A DNA stretch of 64,000 bases from Aureibaculum flavum (GCF_016406085.1 NZ_JAEHFJ010000001.1:620001-684000); one strand, 5' to 3'. Counted from the stretch's first letter, positions 51,236-60,878 are shown. The notes: generated by a model from the sequence alone, not told the origin. Made by a program: numbers and translations.

Positions 51236-53692
51236 ATGCAAAAATTAAAAAATATTTTATCACTTTTTATTTTAACTAGTATTGCTTTTACCTTAAATGC
51301 TCAGCAAAAAGTTGAAATAACGGGTACTGTTATTGACCAAGATACCAATCAACCATTAGAGTATGCCACAATCGTATTAAGACCAACTAATGGAGATCAA
51401 GTAACTGGAGGTTTAACTGATGAAAATGGTAAATTTAATGTAGAAGCAAAAAAAGGAACGTATAATATATCTATTGAATTTATTTCTTTTAAAACCTATA
51501 GCTTACCTAAAAAAATAGTTAATGATAATTTAAATTTAGGAAAAATTGTTTTAAGTGCTGACAGCCAAGCTTTAGATGAAGTTGAACTCATTGCTGAAAA
51601 AACAACGGTGGAAATTAAATTAGACAAAAAAATATATAATGTTGGTAAAGACCTAACCGTTAGAGGAGGTACCGTAAGTGATGTTTTAGATAATGTACCT
51701 TCAGTTTCCGTTGATGTTGAAGGTAATGTTGCTTTAAGAGGAAATGATAATGTAACTATATTGATTAATGGTAAACCATCTGGTTTAGTTGGTTTAAACT
51801 CTACGGATGCCTTACGTCAATTACCTGCAGACGCTATTGAAAAAGTTGAAGTGATTACCTCTCCATCTGCAAGATACAATGCGGAAGGTACTGGTGGTAT
51901 ATTAAATATTATTTTGCGTAGAAGTAAATTACAAGGTTTTAACGGTTCTATTACCACAAATGTAGGTTCTCCTTTCCAAGCTGGGATTTCAGGAAATATT
52001 AATTATAGAACAGGAGACTTTAACTTTTTTAATACCACAAGTTATAGTTATAGAGAATCTCCAGGTTTATCCTTAACGGAATCACAATATTTCAATAAAG
52101 AGTTTAATGATGATGGGAATTTAATTGTTGACAATCCAGACACGTTTTTAAACGAAAGACGTGAAACTGAACGAAAAGGCAATAGCTTTAATACCAATTT
52201 TGGTGTAGAATACTATCTTAACGAATCAACTTCTGTTACTGCAACCGTCTTATTTGGTAATAGAGATAATGACAGTGAAACAAATAATTTCATTAAACAG
52301 TACGACATTAACAATAACTTATTGAAAGAATCATTGCGTTTCGACCCTGAAAATGACATCGATAAAACAACAGAATTTTCATTAAATTTCAATAAAGATT
52401 TTAAAACGGACGGACACAAATTAACGGCTGATTTTCAACACGAAAGCACTTCTGAAGATGAAAATTCATTAATAACTGCTGATGGTGAAGATGCTGAAAA
52501 GGTACGTACTTATGAAACTCAAAAGAAAATTTTAATAAAAACTGATTATGTTTTACCTATTGGAGAGAATAGCCAATTTGAATTTGGATACCGCGGTGAT
52601 TTTAATGATTTAGATACGGATTACAGACTAGATACTGTCGACAATAATGGTGATTTTCAACTAGATCCAGACGTTAGTAATAATTTAATTTATAAAGAAA
52701 ATGTAAATGCCTTATATTCTCAGTTTGGTAGTAAAATTAAAGACAAGTTTTCGTATTTATTGGGTTTACGATTTGAAACTACTGATGTTACCATAGAACA
52801 ATTAAGCAGTAATGACTATGAAAAGAAAAATTATTCTGGTTTTTTTCCAACTGTAAATTTAGGATATGAATTAAATGAAAAGCAAAGTATTACTTTGGGA
52901 TATAATCGTCGTATAAGAAGACCTCGTTCTCGCTATATTAATCCATTTCCATCAAGGAGTAGTGCTACTAATCTTTTTATAGGAAATCCTGATATTAACC
53001 CTAGTTATTCAAATACAGTTGATTTAGGTTATTTAAACAGATTTGGAAAATTAACGTTAAATACTTCTATCTATTATCAACGTGCAACTGATGTCTTTAC
53101 ATTCATCAGTGAAGATACTGGAGAAACGGCTGTTGTTGGAGGTACTGATATACCAATTATTAGACGTACACCTATAAACTTAGCTACAAATAACAGGTAT
53201 GGATTTGAATTCACCGTTACCTATAGACCAACGAAAAAATGGAATATGAATGGTAATTTTAATTTGTTTAATTCAGAAACAATTGGTGATTATAACGGAA
53301 CTGATTATGGTGCAAAAAATGTAAGTTGGTTTATCAGATTAAACAATAAAGTGACATTGCCAGCAAATATTGAGTGGCAAACAAGATTGTTTTATATGGG
53401 ACCTAGTGAAGATGCCCAAAACAAGCGTAAAGGCATGTTTTCAACAGACTTGGCTTTTAGTAAAGACATCTTAAAAGAAAAGGCTTCACTAACTTTTAAC
53501 ATAAGCGATGTTTTTAATACACGTAAATATTCAATAGAGTCTAATACGCCTACTTTTATAAGTGATAGTTCATTTCAACGAAGAAAGCGTAGTGTTAATT
53601 TAGCGTTTACCTATAGATTTAACCAAAAGAAGAAAACACAACGAGAACGTGGAGGTATGGATGATGATGAAGGTGAAGGCTTTGGAGGATAA
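51236..53692 (+). CDS. TonB-receptor-like outer membrane protein (CarboxypepD_reg, plug, OMP_b-brl_3), copy 2
   Basis: An 818-residue paralogue of the 48260 protein, same domain order: signal peptide (MQKLKNILSLFILTSIAFTLNA), regulatory-like domain (ITGTVIDQDTNQPLEYATIVL), plug (DNVPSVSVDVEGNVALRGNDN), barrel (YNRRIRRPRSRYINPF, GNPDINPSYSN) and last strand VNLAFTYRFNQ. The tail after the barrel is basic then acidic (KKKTQRERGGMDDDEGEG). Family function is uncertain: transporters or surface receptors. No SusD gene adjacent. Confidence 0.92.
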   Translation: MQKLKNILSLFILTSIAFTLNAQQKVEITGTVIDQDTNQPLEYATIVLRPTNGDQVTGGLTDENGKFNVEAKKGTYNISIEFISFKTYSLPKKIVNDNLNLGKIVLSADSQALDEVELIAEKTTVEIKLDKKIYNVGKDLTVRGGTVSDVLDNVPSVSVDVEGNVALRGNDNVTILINGKPSGLVGLNSTDALRQLPADAIEKVEVITSPSARYNAEGTGGILNIILRRSKLQGFNGSITTNVGSPFQAGISGNINYRTGDFNFFNTTSYSYRESPGLSLTESQYFNKEFNDDGNLIVDNPDTFLNERRETERKGNSFNTNFGVEYYLNESTSVTATVLFGNRDNDSETNNFIKQYDINNNLLKESLRFDPENDIDKTTEFSLNFNKDFKTDGHKLTADFQHESTSEDENSLITADGEDAEKVRTYETQKKILIKTDYVLPIGENSQFEFGYRGDFNDLDTDYRLDTVDNNGDFQLDPDVSNNLIYKENVNALYSQFGSKIKDKFSYLLGLRFETTDVTIEQLSSNDYEKKNYSGFFPTVNLGYELNEKQSITLGYNRRIRRPRSRYINPFPSRSSATNLFIGNPDINPSYSNTVDLGYLNRFGKLTLNTSIYYQRATDVFTFISEDTGETAVVGGTDIPIIRRTPINLATNNRYGFEFTVTYRPTKKWNMNGNFNLFNSETIGDYNGTDYGAKNVSWFIRLNNKVTLPANIEWQTRLFYMGPSEDAQNKRKGMFSTDLAFSKDILKEKASLTFNISDVFNTRKYSIESNTPTFISDSSFQRRKRSVNLAFTYRFNQKKKTQRERGGMDDDEGEGFGG

Positions 53693-53711
53693 TCCTCAAA
53701 ATAAATAATTT

Positions 53712-53740
53712 AAAAAGGTCTGCAAATGCTGGCCTTTTTT
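53712..53740 (+). terminator. Rho-independent terminator after the 51236 gene
   Basis: AAAAAGGTC ... GGCCTTTTT stem (one G-T pair) around TGCAAATGCT, with a T-run. Confidence 0.8.
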
Positions 53741-53751
53741 AATGCCTAAGA

Positions 53752-53772
53752 GTTACATATTTTGTAACTTTG
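53752..53772 (+). promoter_or_regulatory. fumC promoter with overlapping inverted repeat
   Basis: GTTACA-TATTT-TGTAAC (53752-53768) is a perfect 6-bp inverted repeat. Its right arm overlaps the -7 element TAACTTTG (53765-53772), a placement suited to a dimeric repressor. Leader to the fumC ATG is about 43 bases. Confidence 0.45.
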
Positions 53773-53820
53773 TTTTTGATAAACAATACAAAATATCAAA
53801 GCATTTAAATATTATTTACA

Positions 53821-55215
53821 ATGGAATACAGAATAGAAAAAGATACCATGGGCGAGGTAAAAGTACCTGCTGAAAAATACTGGGGAGCACAAACAGAACG
53901 TTCAAGAAACAACTTTAAAATAGGGCCTTCTGCTTCAATGCCCTTAGAAATAGTTTACGGTTTTGCCTACCTTAAAAAAGCAGCGGCTCATGCAAATTTT
54001 GATTTGGGTGTATTGACTGAAGAAAAACGTGATTTAATCTCTAAAGTTTGTGATGAAATTTTAGAAGGCAAATTAGATGATCAATTTCCATTAGTAATAT
54101 GGCAAACTGGTTCAGGTACGCAAAGTAATATGAATGTGAATGAAGTTATTGCAAACCGTGCTCATGAAATTGCGGGTAAAAAAATTGGTGAAGGTGAAAA
54201 AACAATTCAACCGAATGACGATGTAAACAAATCACAATCATCTAATGATACTTTTCCAACAGGTATGCATATTGCCTGTTATAAAATGATTGTTGAAACT
54301 ACAATTCCAGGCGTTGAACAATTGAGAGATACATTAGATAAAAAAGCAAAAGACTTTTCTGATGTTGTTAAAATTGGTAGAACTCACTTAATGGATGCTA
54401 CACCTTTAACTGTTGGTCAAGAGATTTCAGGATATGTTTCTCAACTCGATCATGGTTTAAAAGCTCTTAAAAACACGTTAGCTCACCTTTCAGAACTTGC
54501 TCTTGGTGGTACAGCTGTTGGAACAGGATTAAATACACCAAAAGGATATGATGTTTTAGTAGCAAAAAAAATAGCAGAATTTACAGAATTACCTTTTATA
54601 ACTGCTGAAAATAAATTTGAAGCGTTGGCCGCTCACGATGCCTTAGTAGAATCTCACGGAGCTTTAAAACAATTGGCAGTATCATTAAACAAAATTGCCA
54701 ATGACATTCGTTTAATGGCTTCTGGACCCCGTTCAGGTATTGGCGAATTAATAATTCCTGCAAACGAACCTGGAAGTTCTATCATGCCAGGAAAAGTAAA
54801 TCCAACGCAAGCCGAAGCATTAACAATGGTTTGTGCACAAGTAGTTGGTAATGATGTTGCAGTTACTGTTGGTGGTATGCAAGGAACTTATGAATTGAAT
54901 GTTTTTAAACCAGTTATGGCAAGTAATGTATTGCAATCTGCTAGATTATTAGGAGATGCTTGTGCTTCATTTGATGAACACTGTGCTAAAGGTATAGAAC
55001 CAAATAGACCTAGAATTAAAGAATTAGTAGACAACTCATTAATGTTAGTTACTGCCTTAAATACTAAAATAGGTTATTATAAAGCTGCTGAAATTGCTAA
55101 TACAGCTCATAAAAATGGAACAACTTTAAAAGAAGAAGCTGTTCGTTTAGGTTATGTAACTCCTGAGCAATATGACGAATGGGTTAAACCTGAGGAAATG
55201 ACTAGTGGGCTTTAA
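53821..55215 (+). CDS. fumC: Fumarate hydratase, class II
   Basis: A 464-residue homotetrameric, oxygen-stable hydratase converting fumarate and malate in the TCA cycle. Signature [13 protein letters not shown] holds the SS loop. [14 protein letters not shown] and [16 protein letters not shown] carry the active-site His/Thr/Ser residues. Length is standard. It probably is a single-gene unit with its own promoter and a strong terminator. It also recovers fumarate made by the tyrosine catabolic genes at 11.5-13.8 kb, though those are not linked to it. Confidence 0.98.
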   Translation: MEYRIEKDTMGEVKVPAEKYWGAQTERSRNNFKIGPSASMPLEIVYGFAYLKKAAAHANFDLGVLTEEKRDLISKVCDEILEGKLDDQFPLVIWQTGSGTQSNMNVNEVIANRAHEIAGKKIGEGEKTIQPNDDVNKSQSSNDTFPTGMHIACYKMIVETTIPGVEQLRDTLDKKAKDFSDVVKIGRTHLMDATPLTVGQEISGYVSQLDHGLKALKNTLAHLSELALGGTAVGTGLNTPKGYDVLVAKKIAEFTELPFITAENKFEALAAHDALVESHGALKQLAVSLNKIANDIRLMASGPRSGIGELIIPANEPGSSIMPGKVNPTQAEALTMVCAQVVGNDVAVTVGGMQGTYELNVFKPVMASNVLQSARLLGDACASFDEHCAKGIEPNRPRIKELVDNSLMLVTALNTKIGYYKAAEIANTAHKNGTTLKEEAVRLGYVTPEQYDEWVKPEEMTSGL

Positions 55216-55229
55216 TTAAATATTAAACT

Positions 55230-55270
55230 AGAGACATGAGATGGTAAACATTTCTCATGTCTCTTTTTTT
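55230..55270 (+). terminator. Rho-independent terminator of fumC
   Basis: GAGACATGAGA / TCTCATGTCTC, 11-bp perfect stem with loop TGGTAAACATT, then a T-run. Confidence 0.85.
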
Positions 55271-55288
55271 ATCTCAAATTAGATTATA

Positions 55289-55828
55289 ATGTGTAAAAAT
55301 TTCAATAAAAAATTCCCTGGGGAAGCTGAGAAAGCTCAATCAGATACTAAAAATTTGTCTGACCATGAAGTTTACATGACTGAAGCTATTCAATTAGCAA
55401 TAAAAGGAATGAACGCCAATGAAGGAGGTCCTTTTGGCTGTGTTATTGTTAAAGATGACAAAATAATTGGAAGAGGAAATAACAAAGTAACTTCGAATAA
55501 TGACCCTACAGCACATGCTGAAGTTACTGCTATTAGAGATGCCTGTAAACATTTAAATTCCTTTCAATTGGAAGGTTGTATTATTTACACATCATGCGAA
55601 CCTTGTCCTATGTGTTTAGGTGCAATATATTGGGCTAGGCCAGATAAAGTATATTTTGGTTGCAGTCAAACAGATGCTGCCAATATAGGGTTTGATGATG
55701 CCTTTATTTATAAGGAAATTGATTTAGCTTTTGATAAACGTAGTATTCCTTTTCAACAAGTAGCCCGAACTACTGCTATAGAAGCTTTTAACAAATGGAC
55801 AGAAAAAGAAGATAAAACGGCGTATTAA
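55289..55828 (+). CDS. guaD: Guanine deaminase / nucleoside deaminase (CDA fold)
   Basis: A 179-residue zinc deaminase. Zinc and proton-shuttle residues are in TAHAEVTAIRDAC (HAE) and SCEPCPMCLGAIYW (PCxxC). GPFGCVIVKD and AFNKWTEKEDKTAY-type C-terminus match GuaD of the Bacillus type, which deaminates guanine to xanthine. A tRNA adenosine deaminase is less likely, given the C-terminal extension ending IEAFNKW. It overlaps the converging gene by four bases. Confidence 0.9.
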   Translation: MCKNFNKKFPGEAEKAQSDTKNLSDHEVYMTEAIQLAIKGMNANEGGPFGCVIVKDDKIIGRGNNKVTSNNDPTAHAEVTAIRDACKHLNSFQLEGCIIYTSCEPCPMCLGAIYWARPDKVYFGCSQTDAANIGFDDAFIYKEIDLAFDKRSIPFQQVARTTAIEAFNKWTEKEDKTAY

Positions 55829-56217
55829 TTTTTAGCTTTTTGAGCTTGTTTCTGTATACTGGTGTCCCACATATTCCAAATAAAATGGTCTGAATTTTTA
55901 CCTACATCATATTTGTAAAAACTCGCTTTAGCGTAATTATCAGCAATATCTTCATAAGAAGCATACCTGCCAAAATTTCTAACATCTAAATGTAAGTTTC
56001 TATAAAAAAAACTGGACTGGTAATTATTATCCGCGATTAAAAACTTATAGCCAGTTAACTGTAATGAGCTGATGTCGTTATTATTTTTCAGATACTCAAA
56101 AGAGTTTAATGCAAATATACTTTTGGGTACGTTTAAGTCATCCTCAACTTCATTTTCTTTTTGAGCAAAAATAAAACAAGTAAAAAACAGACTAGTAACC
56201 AAAAGTATATTTCGCAT
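55825..56217 (-). CDS. Secreted protein of unknown function
   Basis: A 130-residue exported protein. Signal peptide MRNILLVTSLFFTCFIFA, then ENEVEDDLNVPKSIFALNSFEYL and a Tyr/Asn-rich region; the end (SDHFIWNMWDTSIQKQAQKAKN) is helical. Short, without recognised domains. It and the basic protein gene upstream (56258) and DinB-family gene run on the same strand with short gaps. Confidence 0.72.
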   Translation of the reverse strand: MRNILLVTSLFFTCFIFAQKENEVEDDLNVPKSIFALNSFEYLKNNNDISSLQLTGYKFLIADNNYQSSFFYRNLHLDVRNFGRYASYEDIADNYAKASFYKYDVGKNSDHFIWNMWDTSIQKQAQKAKN

Positions 56218-56257
56218 AATTTATTGAATATGAGATTATACTCAAATATAAGAATTT

Positions 56258-56437
56258 TTACTGAAAATCTAAATTATTATTTCCTTTACTGAATAGTTCA
56301 ATAGTATTAAGATAATTTTCATACTCTATCAATTTTGATAATGTATACTTATCTTTTTTGTGAGGTTTAATATTCTTTTTCCCTTTTTTTTTGTGACGAA
56401 AAGATTCGTCATTTTCTGAATCGTAGTTTTTATTCAT
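56258..56437 (-). CDS. Small basic protein of unknown function
   Basis: About 59 residues from the ATG at 56437 (a longer frame starts 11 codons upstream). The N-terminal half is strongly basic and polar (RHKKKGKKNIKPHKKDKYT), the rest is a short amphipathic helix (LSKLIEYENYLNTIELF). Could be nucleic-acid or ribosome associated, but nothing shows it. Confidence 0.5.
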   Translation of the reverse strand: MNKNYDSENDESFRHKKKGKKNIKPHKKDKYTLSKLIEYENYLNTIELFSKGNNNLDFQ

Positions 56438-56507
56438 GTCTAGCGTATTTTTATTAAATAACGTAAACAAAAGTCAAATTATTATATTTCAATCACTTCA
56501 AACTCCA

Positions 56508-57026
56508 TTAAATTAAATATCTTTCTTCAATAATTTTTAAATGATGTAACAAATGCCCCGAAATTATATACCCTAACGCTTTAAGTGACATTGATTTACC
56601 ACTAGCAACTCCTACCTTTTCAAAATCAGCTATATCAAAACTTTTAAAAAGTAAAATTGTAGACAATCTTACTACCTTTAATTCTTCCAACAATTCTCCG
56701 TAAGATCTGTCATTAGCATTTGAATACTGAACAAATTGATTCTCATCAAACCCAGGCAAAGGTGTAGTATCATTCCTACTAAACGTTAATGCTCTGTAAC
56801 CAAATACCCGTTCAGAATCAATTATATGTTGAACTAATTCTTTTATTGTCCATTTATCTACTTCATATTTATACAACTGTTTTGCCTTTGAGATATCCTC
56901 CAGTATTAATAAAGCTGTATTTAAAGAGTCCTCTAAATTGTATATGATACCTTTTGAATTTCCATCCAAAATATCAATATATGGCTGAAAAAATGAAGCA
57001 TATTCACTCTTACTTAATTCTAACAT
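56508..57026 (-). CDS. DinB-family (DinB_2) metal-dependent hydrolase-like protein
   Basis: A 172-residue four-helix bundle protein of the DinB/YfiT superfamily (unrelated to DNA polymerase IV). The metal-binding histidines are suggested by LVQHIIDSER and GHLLHHLKIIEER, with KWTIKELVQH a family signature. Relatives include thiol transferases of bacillithiol/mycothiol type; the substrate here is unknown. It is divergent from hutI with only 33 bases between the ATGs, containing a symmetrical palindrome. Confidence 0.88.
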   Translation of the reverse strand: MLELSKSEYASFFQPYIDILDGNSKGIIYNLEDSLNTALLILEDISKAKQLYKYEVDKWTIKELVQHIIDSERVFGYRALTFSRNDTTPLPGFDENQFVQYSNANDRSYGELLEELKVVRLSTILLFKSFDIADFEKVGVASGKSMSLKALGYIISGHLLHHLKIIEERYLI

Positions 57027-57033
57027 ATTTCGT

Positions 57034-57052
57034 TATCTTTACGGTAAAGATA
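57034..57052. promoter_or_regulatory. Symmetric palindrome with opposed -7-like elements between hutI and the DinB-family gene
   Basis: TATCTTTAC-G-GTAAAGATA: 9-bp perfect arms, one-base centre, exactly 7 bases from the ATG of each divergent gene. Each arm reads TATCTTTA outward, one base off TAnnTTTG. On the minus strand a TTTG (57079-57076) lies 23 bases upstream as a possible -33. It may be two overlapping promoters or an operator. Confidence 0.45.
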
Positions 57053-57059
57053 GCCAATT

Positions 57060-58301
57060 ATGCCTACACTTATTACAAATATTAAAGAATTGCTGCAAAT
57101 TAGAGAAGGTTCAGTGAGCAGGGTTTCTGGTGCTGAAATGAAAACATTACCTACCCTTAAAAATGCATTCTTATTGATAGATGATGGTTTAATTAAGGAT
57201 TTTGGAAAAATGGAAAATCTTTACGAAATACGAGTAAATGAAGTAATTGATGCTAAAGGGAAAATGGTATTACCCACTTGGTGTGATAGTCATACACATA
57301 TTGTTTATGCTGGAAATAGAGAAGGAGAATTTGTTGACCGAGTTAACGGGTTAACTTATGAAGAGATTGCCGCAAAAGGAGGAGGTATATTAAATTCAGC
57401 AAAAAAATTACAACAAACTAGTGAAGATGATTTATATAAGCAATCTGCTAAACGTTTAGATGAAGTAATCAAATTAGGTACAGGTGCTGTTGAAATAAAA
57501 TCAGGATATGGGTTAACGTTAGACGCTGAACTTAAAATGTTACGCGTAATCAAAAAATTGTCAGAAAATTTCCCTATCACCATAAAAGCAACTTTTTTGG
57601 GAGCTCATGCATTTCCTTCTGAATTCAACAACAATAAAGAGGGCTATGTGGATCTAATTACCCATACAATGTTGCCAAAAATAGCAGCTGAAAATTTAGC
57701 TGAGTTTATTGATGTATTTTGTGAAAAAGGCTATTTTTCTGTTGCTCAAACAGAAAAAATTATTGTAGCAGCTAAAACTTATGGATTAATTCCTAAAATA
57801 CATGTAAATCAATTTAACAGCATTGGGGGTATTCAAATCAGTGTTAAATATAATGCACTTTCTGTTGATCATCTTGAAGTTATGACAACCGAAGATATTG
57901 AATCCTTAAAAAACAGGACTACGATGCCTGTGGCACTTCCCTCCTGCTCTTACTTTCTTGGCATTCCATATGCACCGGCAAGAGAAATGATTGATTCTGG
58001 CTTGCCTTTAGCTTTAGCTACAGATTATAACCCTGGTTCTACACCAAGTGGCAATATGAATTTTGTTGTAAGTACAGCATGTATCAAAATGAAAATGACT
58101 CCAGAAGAAGCCATAAATGCGGCTACAATAAATGCTGCTTATGCAATGAATGTTTCAGAAACTCACGGAAGTATTACCAAAGGAAAAAAAGCAAATCTGA
58201 TACTTACTAAAGAAATTCCATCTTATGGATTTTTACCTTATGCTTTTGGAAGTAATTTAATAGACTCGGTTTTTATTAATGGCAAGCAGATTAAAAACTA
58301 A
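57060..58301 (+). CDS. hutI: Imidazolonepropionase
   Basis: A 413-residue amidohydrolase opening imidazolone-5-propionate to N-formimino-glutamate in histidine degradation. Metal site H-x-H is in DSHTHIVYAGNR; AHAFPSE, KIHVNQFNSIGG and ATDYNPGSTPSGNM are family signatures with the remaining ligands. hutH and hutU are not nearby, but ftcD, which acts on the product, lies 4 kb downstream. Confidence 0.97.
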   Translation: MPTLITNIKELLQIREGSVSRVSGAEMKTLPTLKNAFLLIDDGLIKDFGKMENLYEIRVNEVIDAKGKMVLPTWCDSHTHIVYAGNREGEFVDRVNGLTYEEIAAKGGGILNSAKKLQQTSEDDLYKQSAKRLDEVIKLGTGAVEIKSGYGLTLDAELKMLRVIKKLSENFPITIKATFLGAHAFPSEFNNNKEGYVDLITHTMLPKIAAENLAEFIDVFCEKGYFSVAQTEKIIVAAKTYGLIPKIHVNQFNSIGGIQISVKYNALSVDHLEVMTTEDIESLKNRTTMPVALPSCSYFLGIPYAPAREMIDSGLPLALATDYNPGSTPSGNMNFVVSTACIKMKMTPEEAINAATINAAYAMNVSETHGSITKGKKANLILTKEIPSYGFLPYAFGSNLIDSVFINGKQIKN

Positions 58302-58489
58302 CATATACTTGCTGCGGTAAAAGCTAAAACTGATTATTTTGTTATTAAATATTTAGATCTTACTACGTGTACCTATCAATAGTTTATAAAAAATTATTAG
58401 TTTCGCTGAACCAAAAATTAAATTGTCCATTGCTATTGATGTCATCATGGATAATATATACGATAAAAATAAAAAAAGTTATTTCATAA

Positions 58490-59557
58490 ATGCTTAGAAA
58501 AACATTCTGCCTTCTCTTTTTACTTAGTATAAACATTTTTGTAATTGCCCAAACAGCACATAAAACAGTTACGGCAGTTAATGGTGATGGTGTTTATTCA
58601 ATACTTCGAAAAAATGGTTTGGATCCGACAAAATATCTTAAAGAATTTATAGCACTAAATAAAAAAAACTTAAGAAAAAATAATGGTTTGCTTATCGGCA
58701 AAACCTACATCATTCCATTAACTAAAAAGGACAGTATTACTACAATAAAAATACCTAAAATATCTGATTCTGTTCCTACTGAAACGATTTCAAAAACAAT
58801 AGACACCATTGTATCACTCGAGAAAATTTACGATCCTATTTTTGGTGAAAACTACAATCCTATAATAATAGAAAATAAAAAATTAAAAGGTGCCATTTAC
58901 TATTTAATTTCTGGGCATGGCGGTCCTGATCCCGGTGCTATGGAAAACTACAATGGTACGCTTATTTCTGAAGATGAGTATGCATATGATGTAACTTTAC
59001 GTCTTGCACGAATGCTGATATCCCATGGAGCAAAGGTTTATATAATTATTAAAGATAAAAATGACGGAATTCGAGATGATAAAATATTAGAAGTAGATCA
59101 TGATGAATTTTGTTACCCCGAAAACCCAATTCCTTTAAGCCAGAAATTGCGATTACGACAACGAACAAAAGCAGTAAATAATTTATTTTTAAAACATAAA
59201 GGTGCCTACCAAAGATTAATTGTTACGCATGTTGACAGTAGAAATAAGAATAAAAATATTGATGTCTTTTTCTATCACGATAGTAAAAGTAAAAGTGGTA
59301 AACAATTAGCCGAAAATATCCATAATTCTTTTAGAGAAAAGTATAACGAACATCAACCAAATAGAGTTTACGACGGTTCGGTAAGCACTAGGGGTTTATA
59401 TTTAATAAAAAGCACGTTACCTGCCATGGTCTATATTGAATTGGGAAATATCAAAAATAAAAAAGATCAAAAACGAATTCTTAATTATAAAAATAGAGAA
59501 GCTTTAGCGGAATGGATTCATAATGGATTATTAGTTGATTTTGATGAGAATAAATAG
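58490..59557 (+). CDS. Secreted N-acetylmuramoyl-L-alanine amidase (Amidase_3) with LysM-like N-terminus
   Basis: A 355-residue exported zinc amidase. Signal peptide MLRKTFCLLFLLSINIFVIA; residues ~25-85 are LysM-like (VNGDGVYSILRKNGLDPTKYLKEF ... GKTYIIPL). The Amidase_3 domain (~133-350) has ligands H143 (SGHGG), Glu in SEDEYAYD, His in VTHVDS and Glu in IELGN. It cleaves stem peptides from glycan strands in the wall. It differs in fold from the Amidase_2 enzyme at 2442. The 188 bases upstream contain no gene. Confidence 0.92.
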   Translation: MLRKTFCLLFLLSINIFVIAQTAHKTVTAVNGDGVYSILRKNGLDPTKYLKEFIALNKKNLRKNNGLLIGKTYIIPLTKKDSITTIKIPKISDSVPTETISKTIDTIVSLEKIYDPIFGENYNPIIIENKKLKGAIYYLISGHGGPDPGAMENYNGTLISEDEYAYDVTLRLARMLISHGAKVYIIIKDKNDGIRDDKILEVDHDEFCYPENPIPLSQKLRLRQRTKAVNNLFLKHKGAYQRLIVTHVDSRNKNKNIDVFFYHDSKSKSGKQLAENIHNSFREKYNEHQPNRVYDGSVSTRGLYLIKSTLPAMVYIELGNIKNKKDQKRILNYKNREALAEWIHNGLLVDFDENK

Positions 59558-59741
59558 CCAATTTAATTGATACTAAAGTTATCCAATGGTATTCATATTC
59601 AGCACATAAATTCAATGATTATTTAATTTTAAATGTTATTAATTGAGGAAAAAAAATGTGAGTTAATTCTTAATTCGAATTAAATTATTATTAATTTCGT
59701 TTTTAACGAAACCATTGTATAATTCCTTAATAATTCTTCAC

Positions 59742-60878
59742 TTGAAAAAAATAATATCCTTTTTACTACTAGTATTACTTCCTATATTTTTATCGGCACA
59801 AAGTAATGACACTCTAAAGAAATTTTCATTTATGGGAGATTTTAGATTTAGAATAGAACAAGATTGGAAATCTCTCAATTCTTCAGGTGTTTATCGCGAT
59901 GATCGAACACGTCTCCGTTATAGGGCACGTTTTGGTGTTTCCTATAAATATAATGACTGGCTATCATCAGGAATTAGAATAAGGACAGGTGACCCAAAAA
60001 AGCAACAAGACCCTCAATTGACATTAGGTGATGGTTTTAAAGAATTCGGTACTTTACCAATTGCTATTGAAAAAATATATGCCAAATTCAACTATAAATG
60101 GTTTTCCGCCTGGGTTGGTAAAAACGCCTTTCCTTTTGAAAAACAAAATGAACTTTTTTGGAGTGATAACGTTTTTCCAGAAGGTGTTGCTTTATCAGGT
60201 AAATTTAATTTTGATAATAATTTTTTAACATCGTTACAAATAAATACTGGTCATTTTATTGTAGCAACCCAAGGTAAAGCTCTAGAGTCAGATAGTTACT
60301 TTCAAGGTATTCAGCTCGTAACGTCACATTGGAAAAATAGAATTAAAATATTTCCTTCTTATTATAAATTTAATAAAATGCCTAATATCCCAGATGGTAA
60401 TGAAACTTATCTTTTAGATTATTCTATCGTACATCTTGGTGCAAATATTAAATTAGTGAATCATCCAAAAATAATGGCTGGTGTTGACTATTATTTTAAC
60501 ACTAAAGACTATGATAAAAAAGACTCAATTCCTAAAAATTTAAAAAATGAAAAAAAAGGCTTAGTGTCTAATATTAGTATTGGGAATTTAGCAAAAAAAG
60601 GAGACTGGAAAATGCAATTAACTTATACTTATTTAGAAAAATATGCTGCGGTAGATTTTTTATCACAAAATGACTGGGCAAGATGGGATTATTCTTCACA
60701 AGGTTCACCAGATGGCAGGTTAACAAATTTTAAAGGTCTTGAAATAGCTGGCGGGTATGCCATTGACAAAAACATTAATCTAAAATTAAGGTGTTTTATG
60801 GTAGACCAAATAATACCAACCGGTAATGACAAGGAAACTGGAAACCGTGTTCGATTAGATTTTAATATCAGCTTTTAA
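59742..60878 (+). CDS. Alginate-export-type outer membrane porin
   Basis: About 378 residues from TTG at 59742, which gives a perfect signal peptide (MKKIISFLLLVLLPIFLSA, Q). A longer frame from a TTG at 59715 adds nine residues before it. The mature part (MGDFRFRIEQDW ... RTRLRYRARFGVSYKYNDW) is a ~16-18-strand barrel of the alginate_exp/putative porin group, ending in VRLDFNISF with terminal Phe. Substrate unknown. Confidence 0.87.
   Translation: MKKIISFLLLVLLPIFLSAQSNDTLKKFSFMGDFRFRIEQDWKSLNSSGVYRDDRTRLRYRARFGVSYKYNDWLSSGIRIRTGDPKKQQDPQLTLGDGFKEFGTLPIAIEKIYAKFNYKWFSAWVGKNAFPFEKQNELFWSDNVFPEGVALSGKFNFDNNFLTSLQINTGHFIVATQGKALESDSYFQGIQLVTSHWKNRIKIFPSYYKFNKMPNIPDGNETYLLDYSIVHLGANIKLVNHPKIMAGVDYYFNTKDYDKKDSIPKNLKNEKKGLVSNISIGNLAKKGDWKMQLTYTYLEKYAAVDFLSQNDWARWDYSSQGSPDGRLTNFKGLEIAGGYAIDKNINLKLRCFMVDQIIPTGNDKETGNRVRLDFNISF

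Noticed and set aside
48260-53692. Polysaccharide utilisation locus
   Set aside because: The receptor-like proteins lack a SusD partner, and no glycoside hydrolases or sulfatases are adjacent.
56508-57026. Second DNA polymerase IV gene (DinB name)
   Set aside because: The DinB-family (DinB_2) fold is a small metal-binding helical bundle unrelated to the polymerase.
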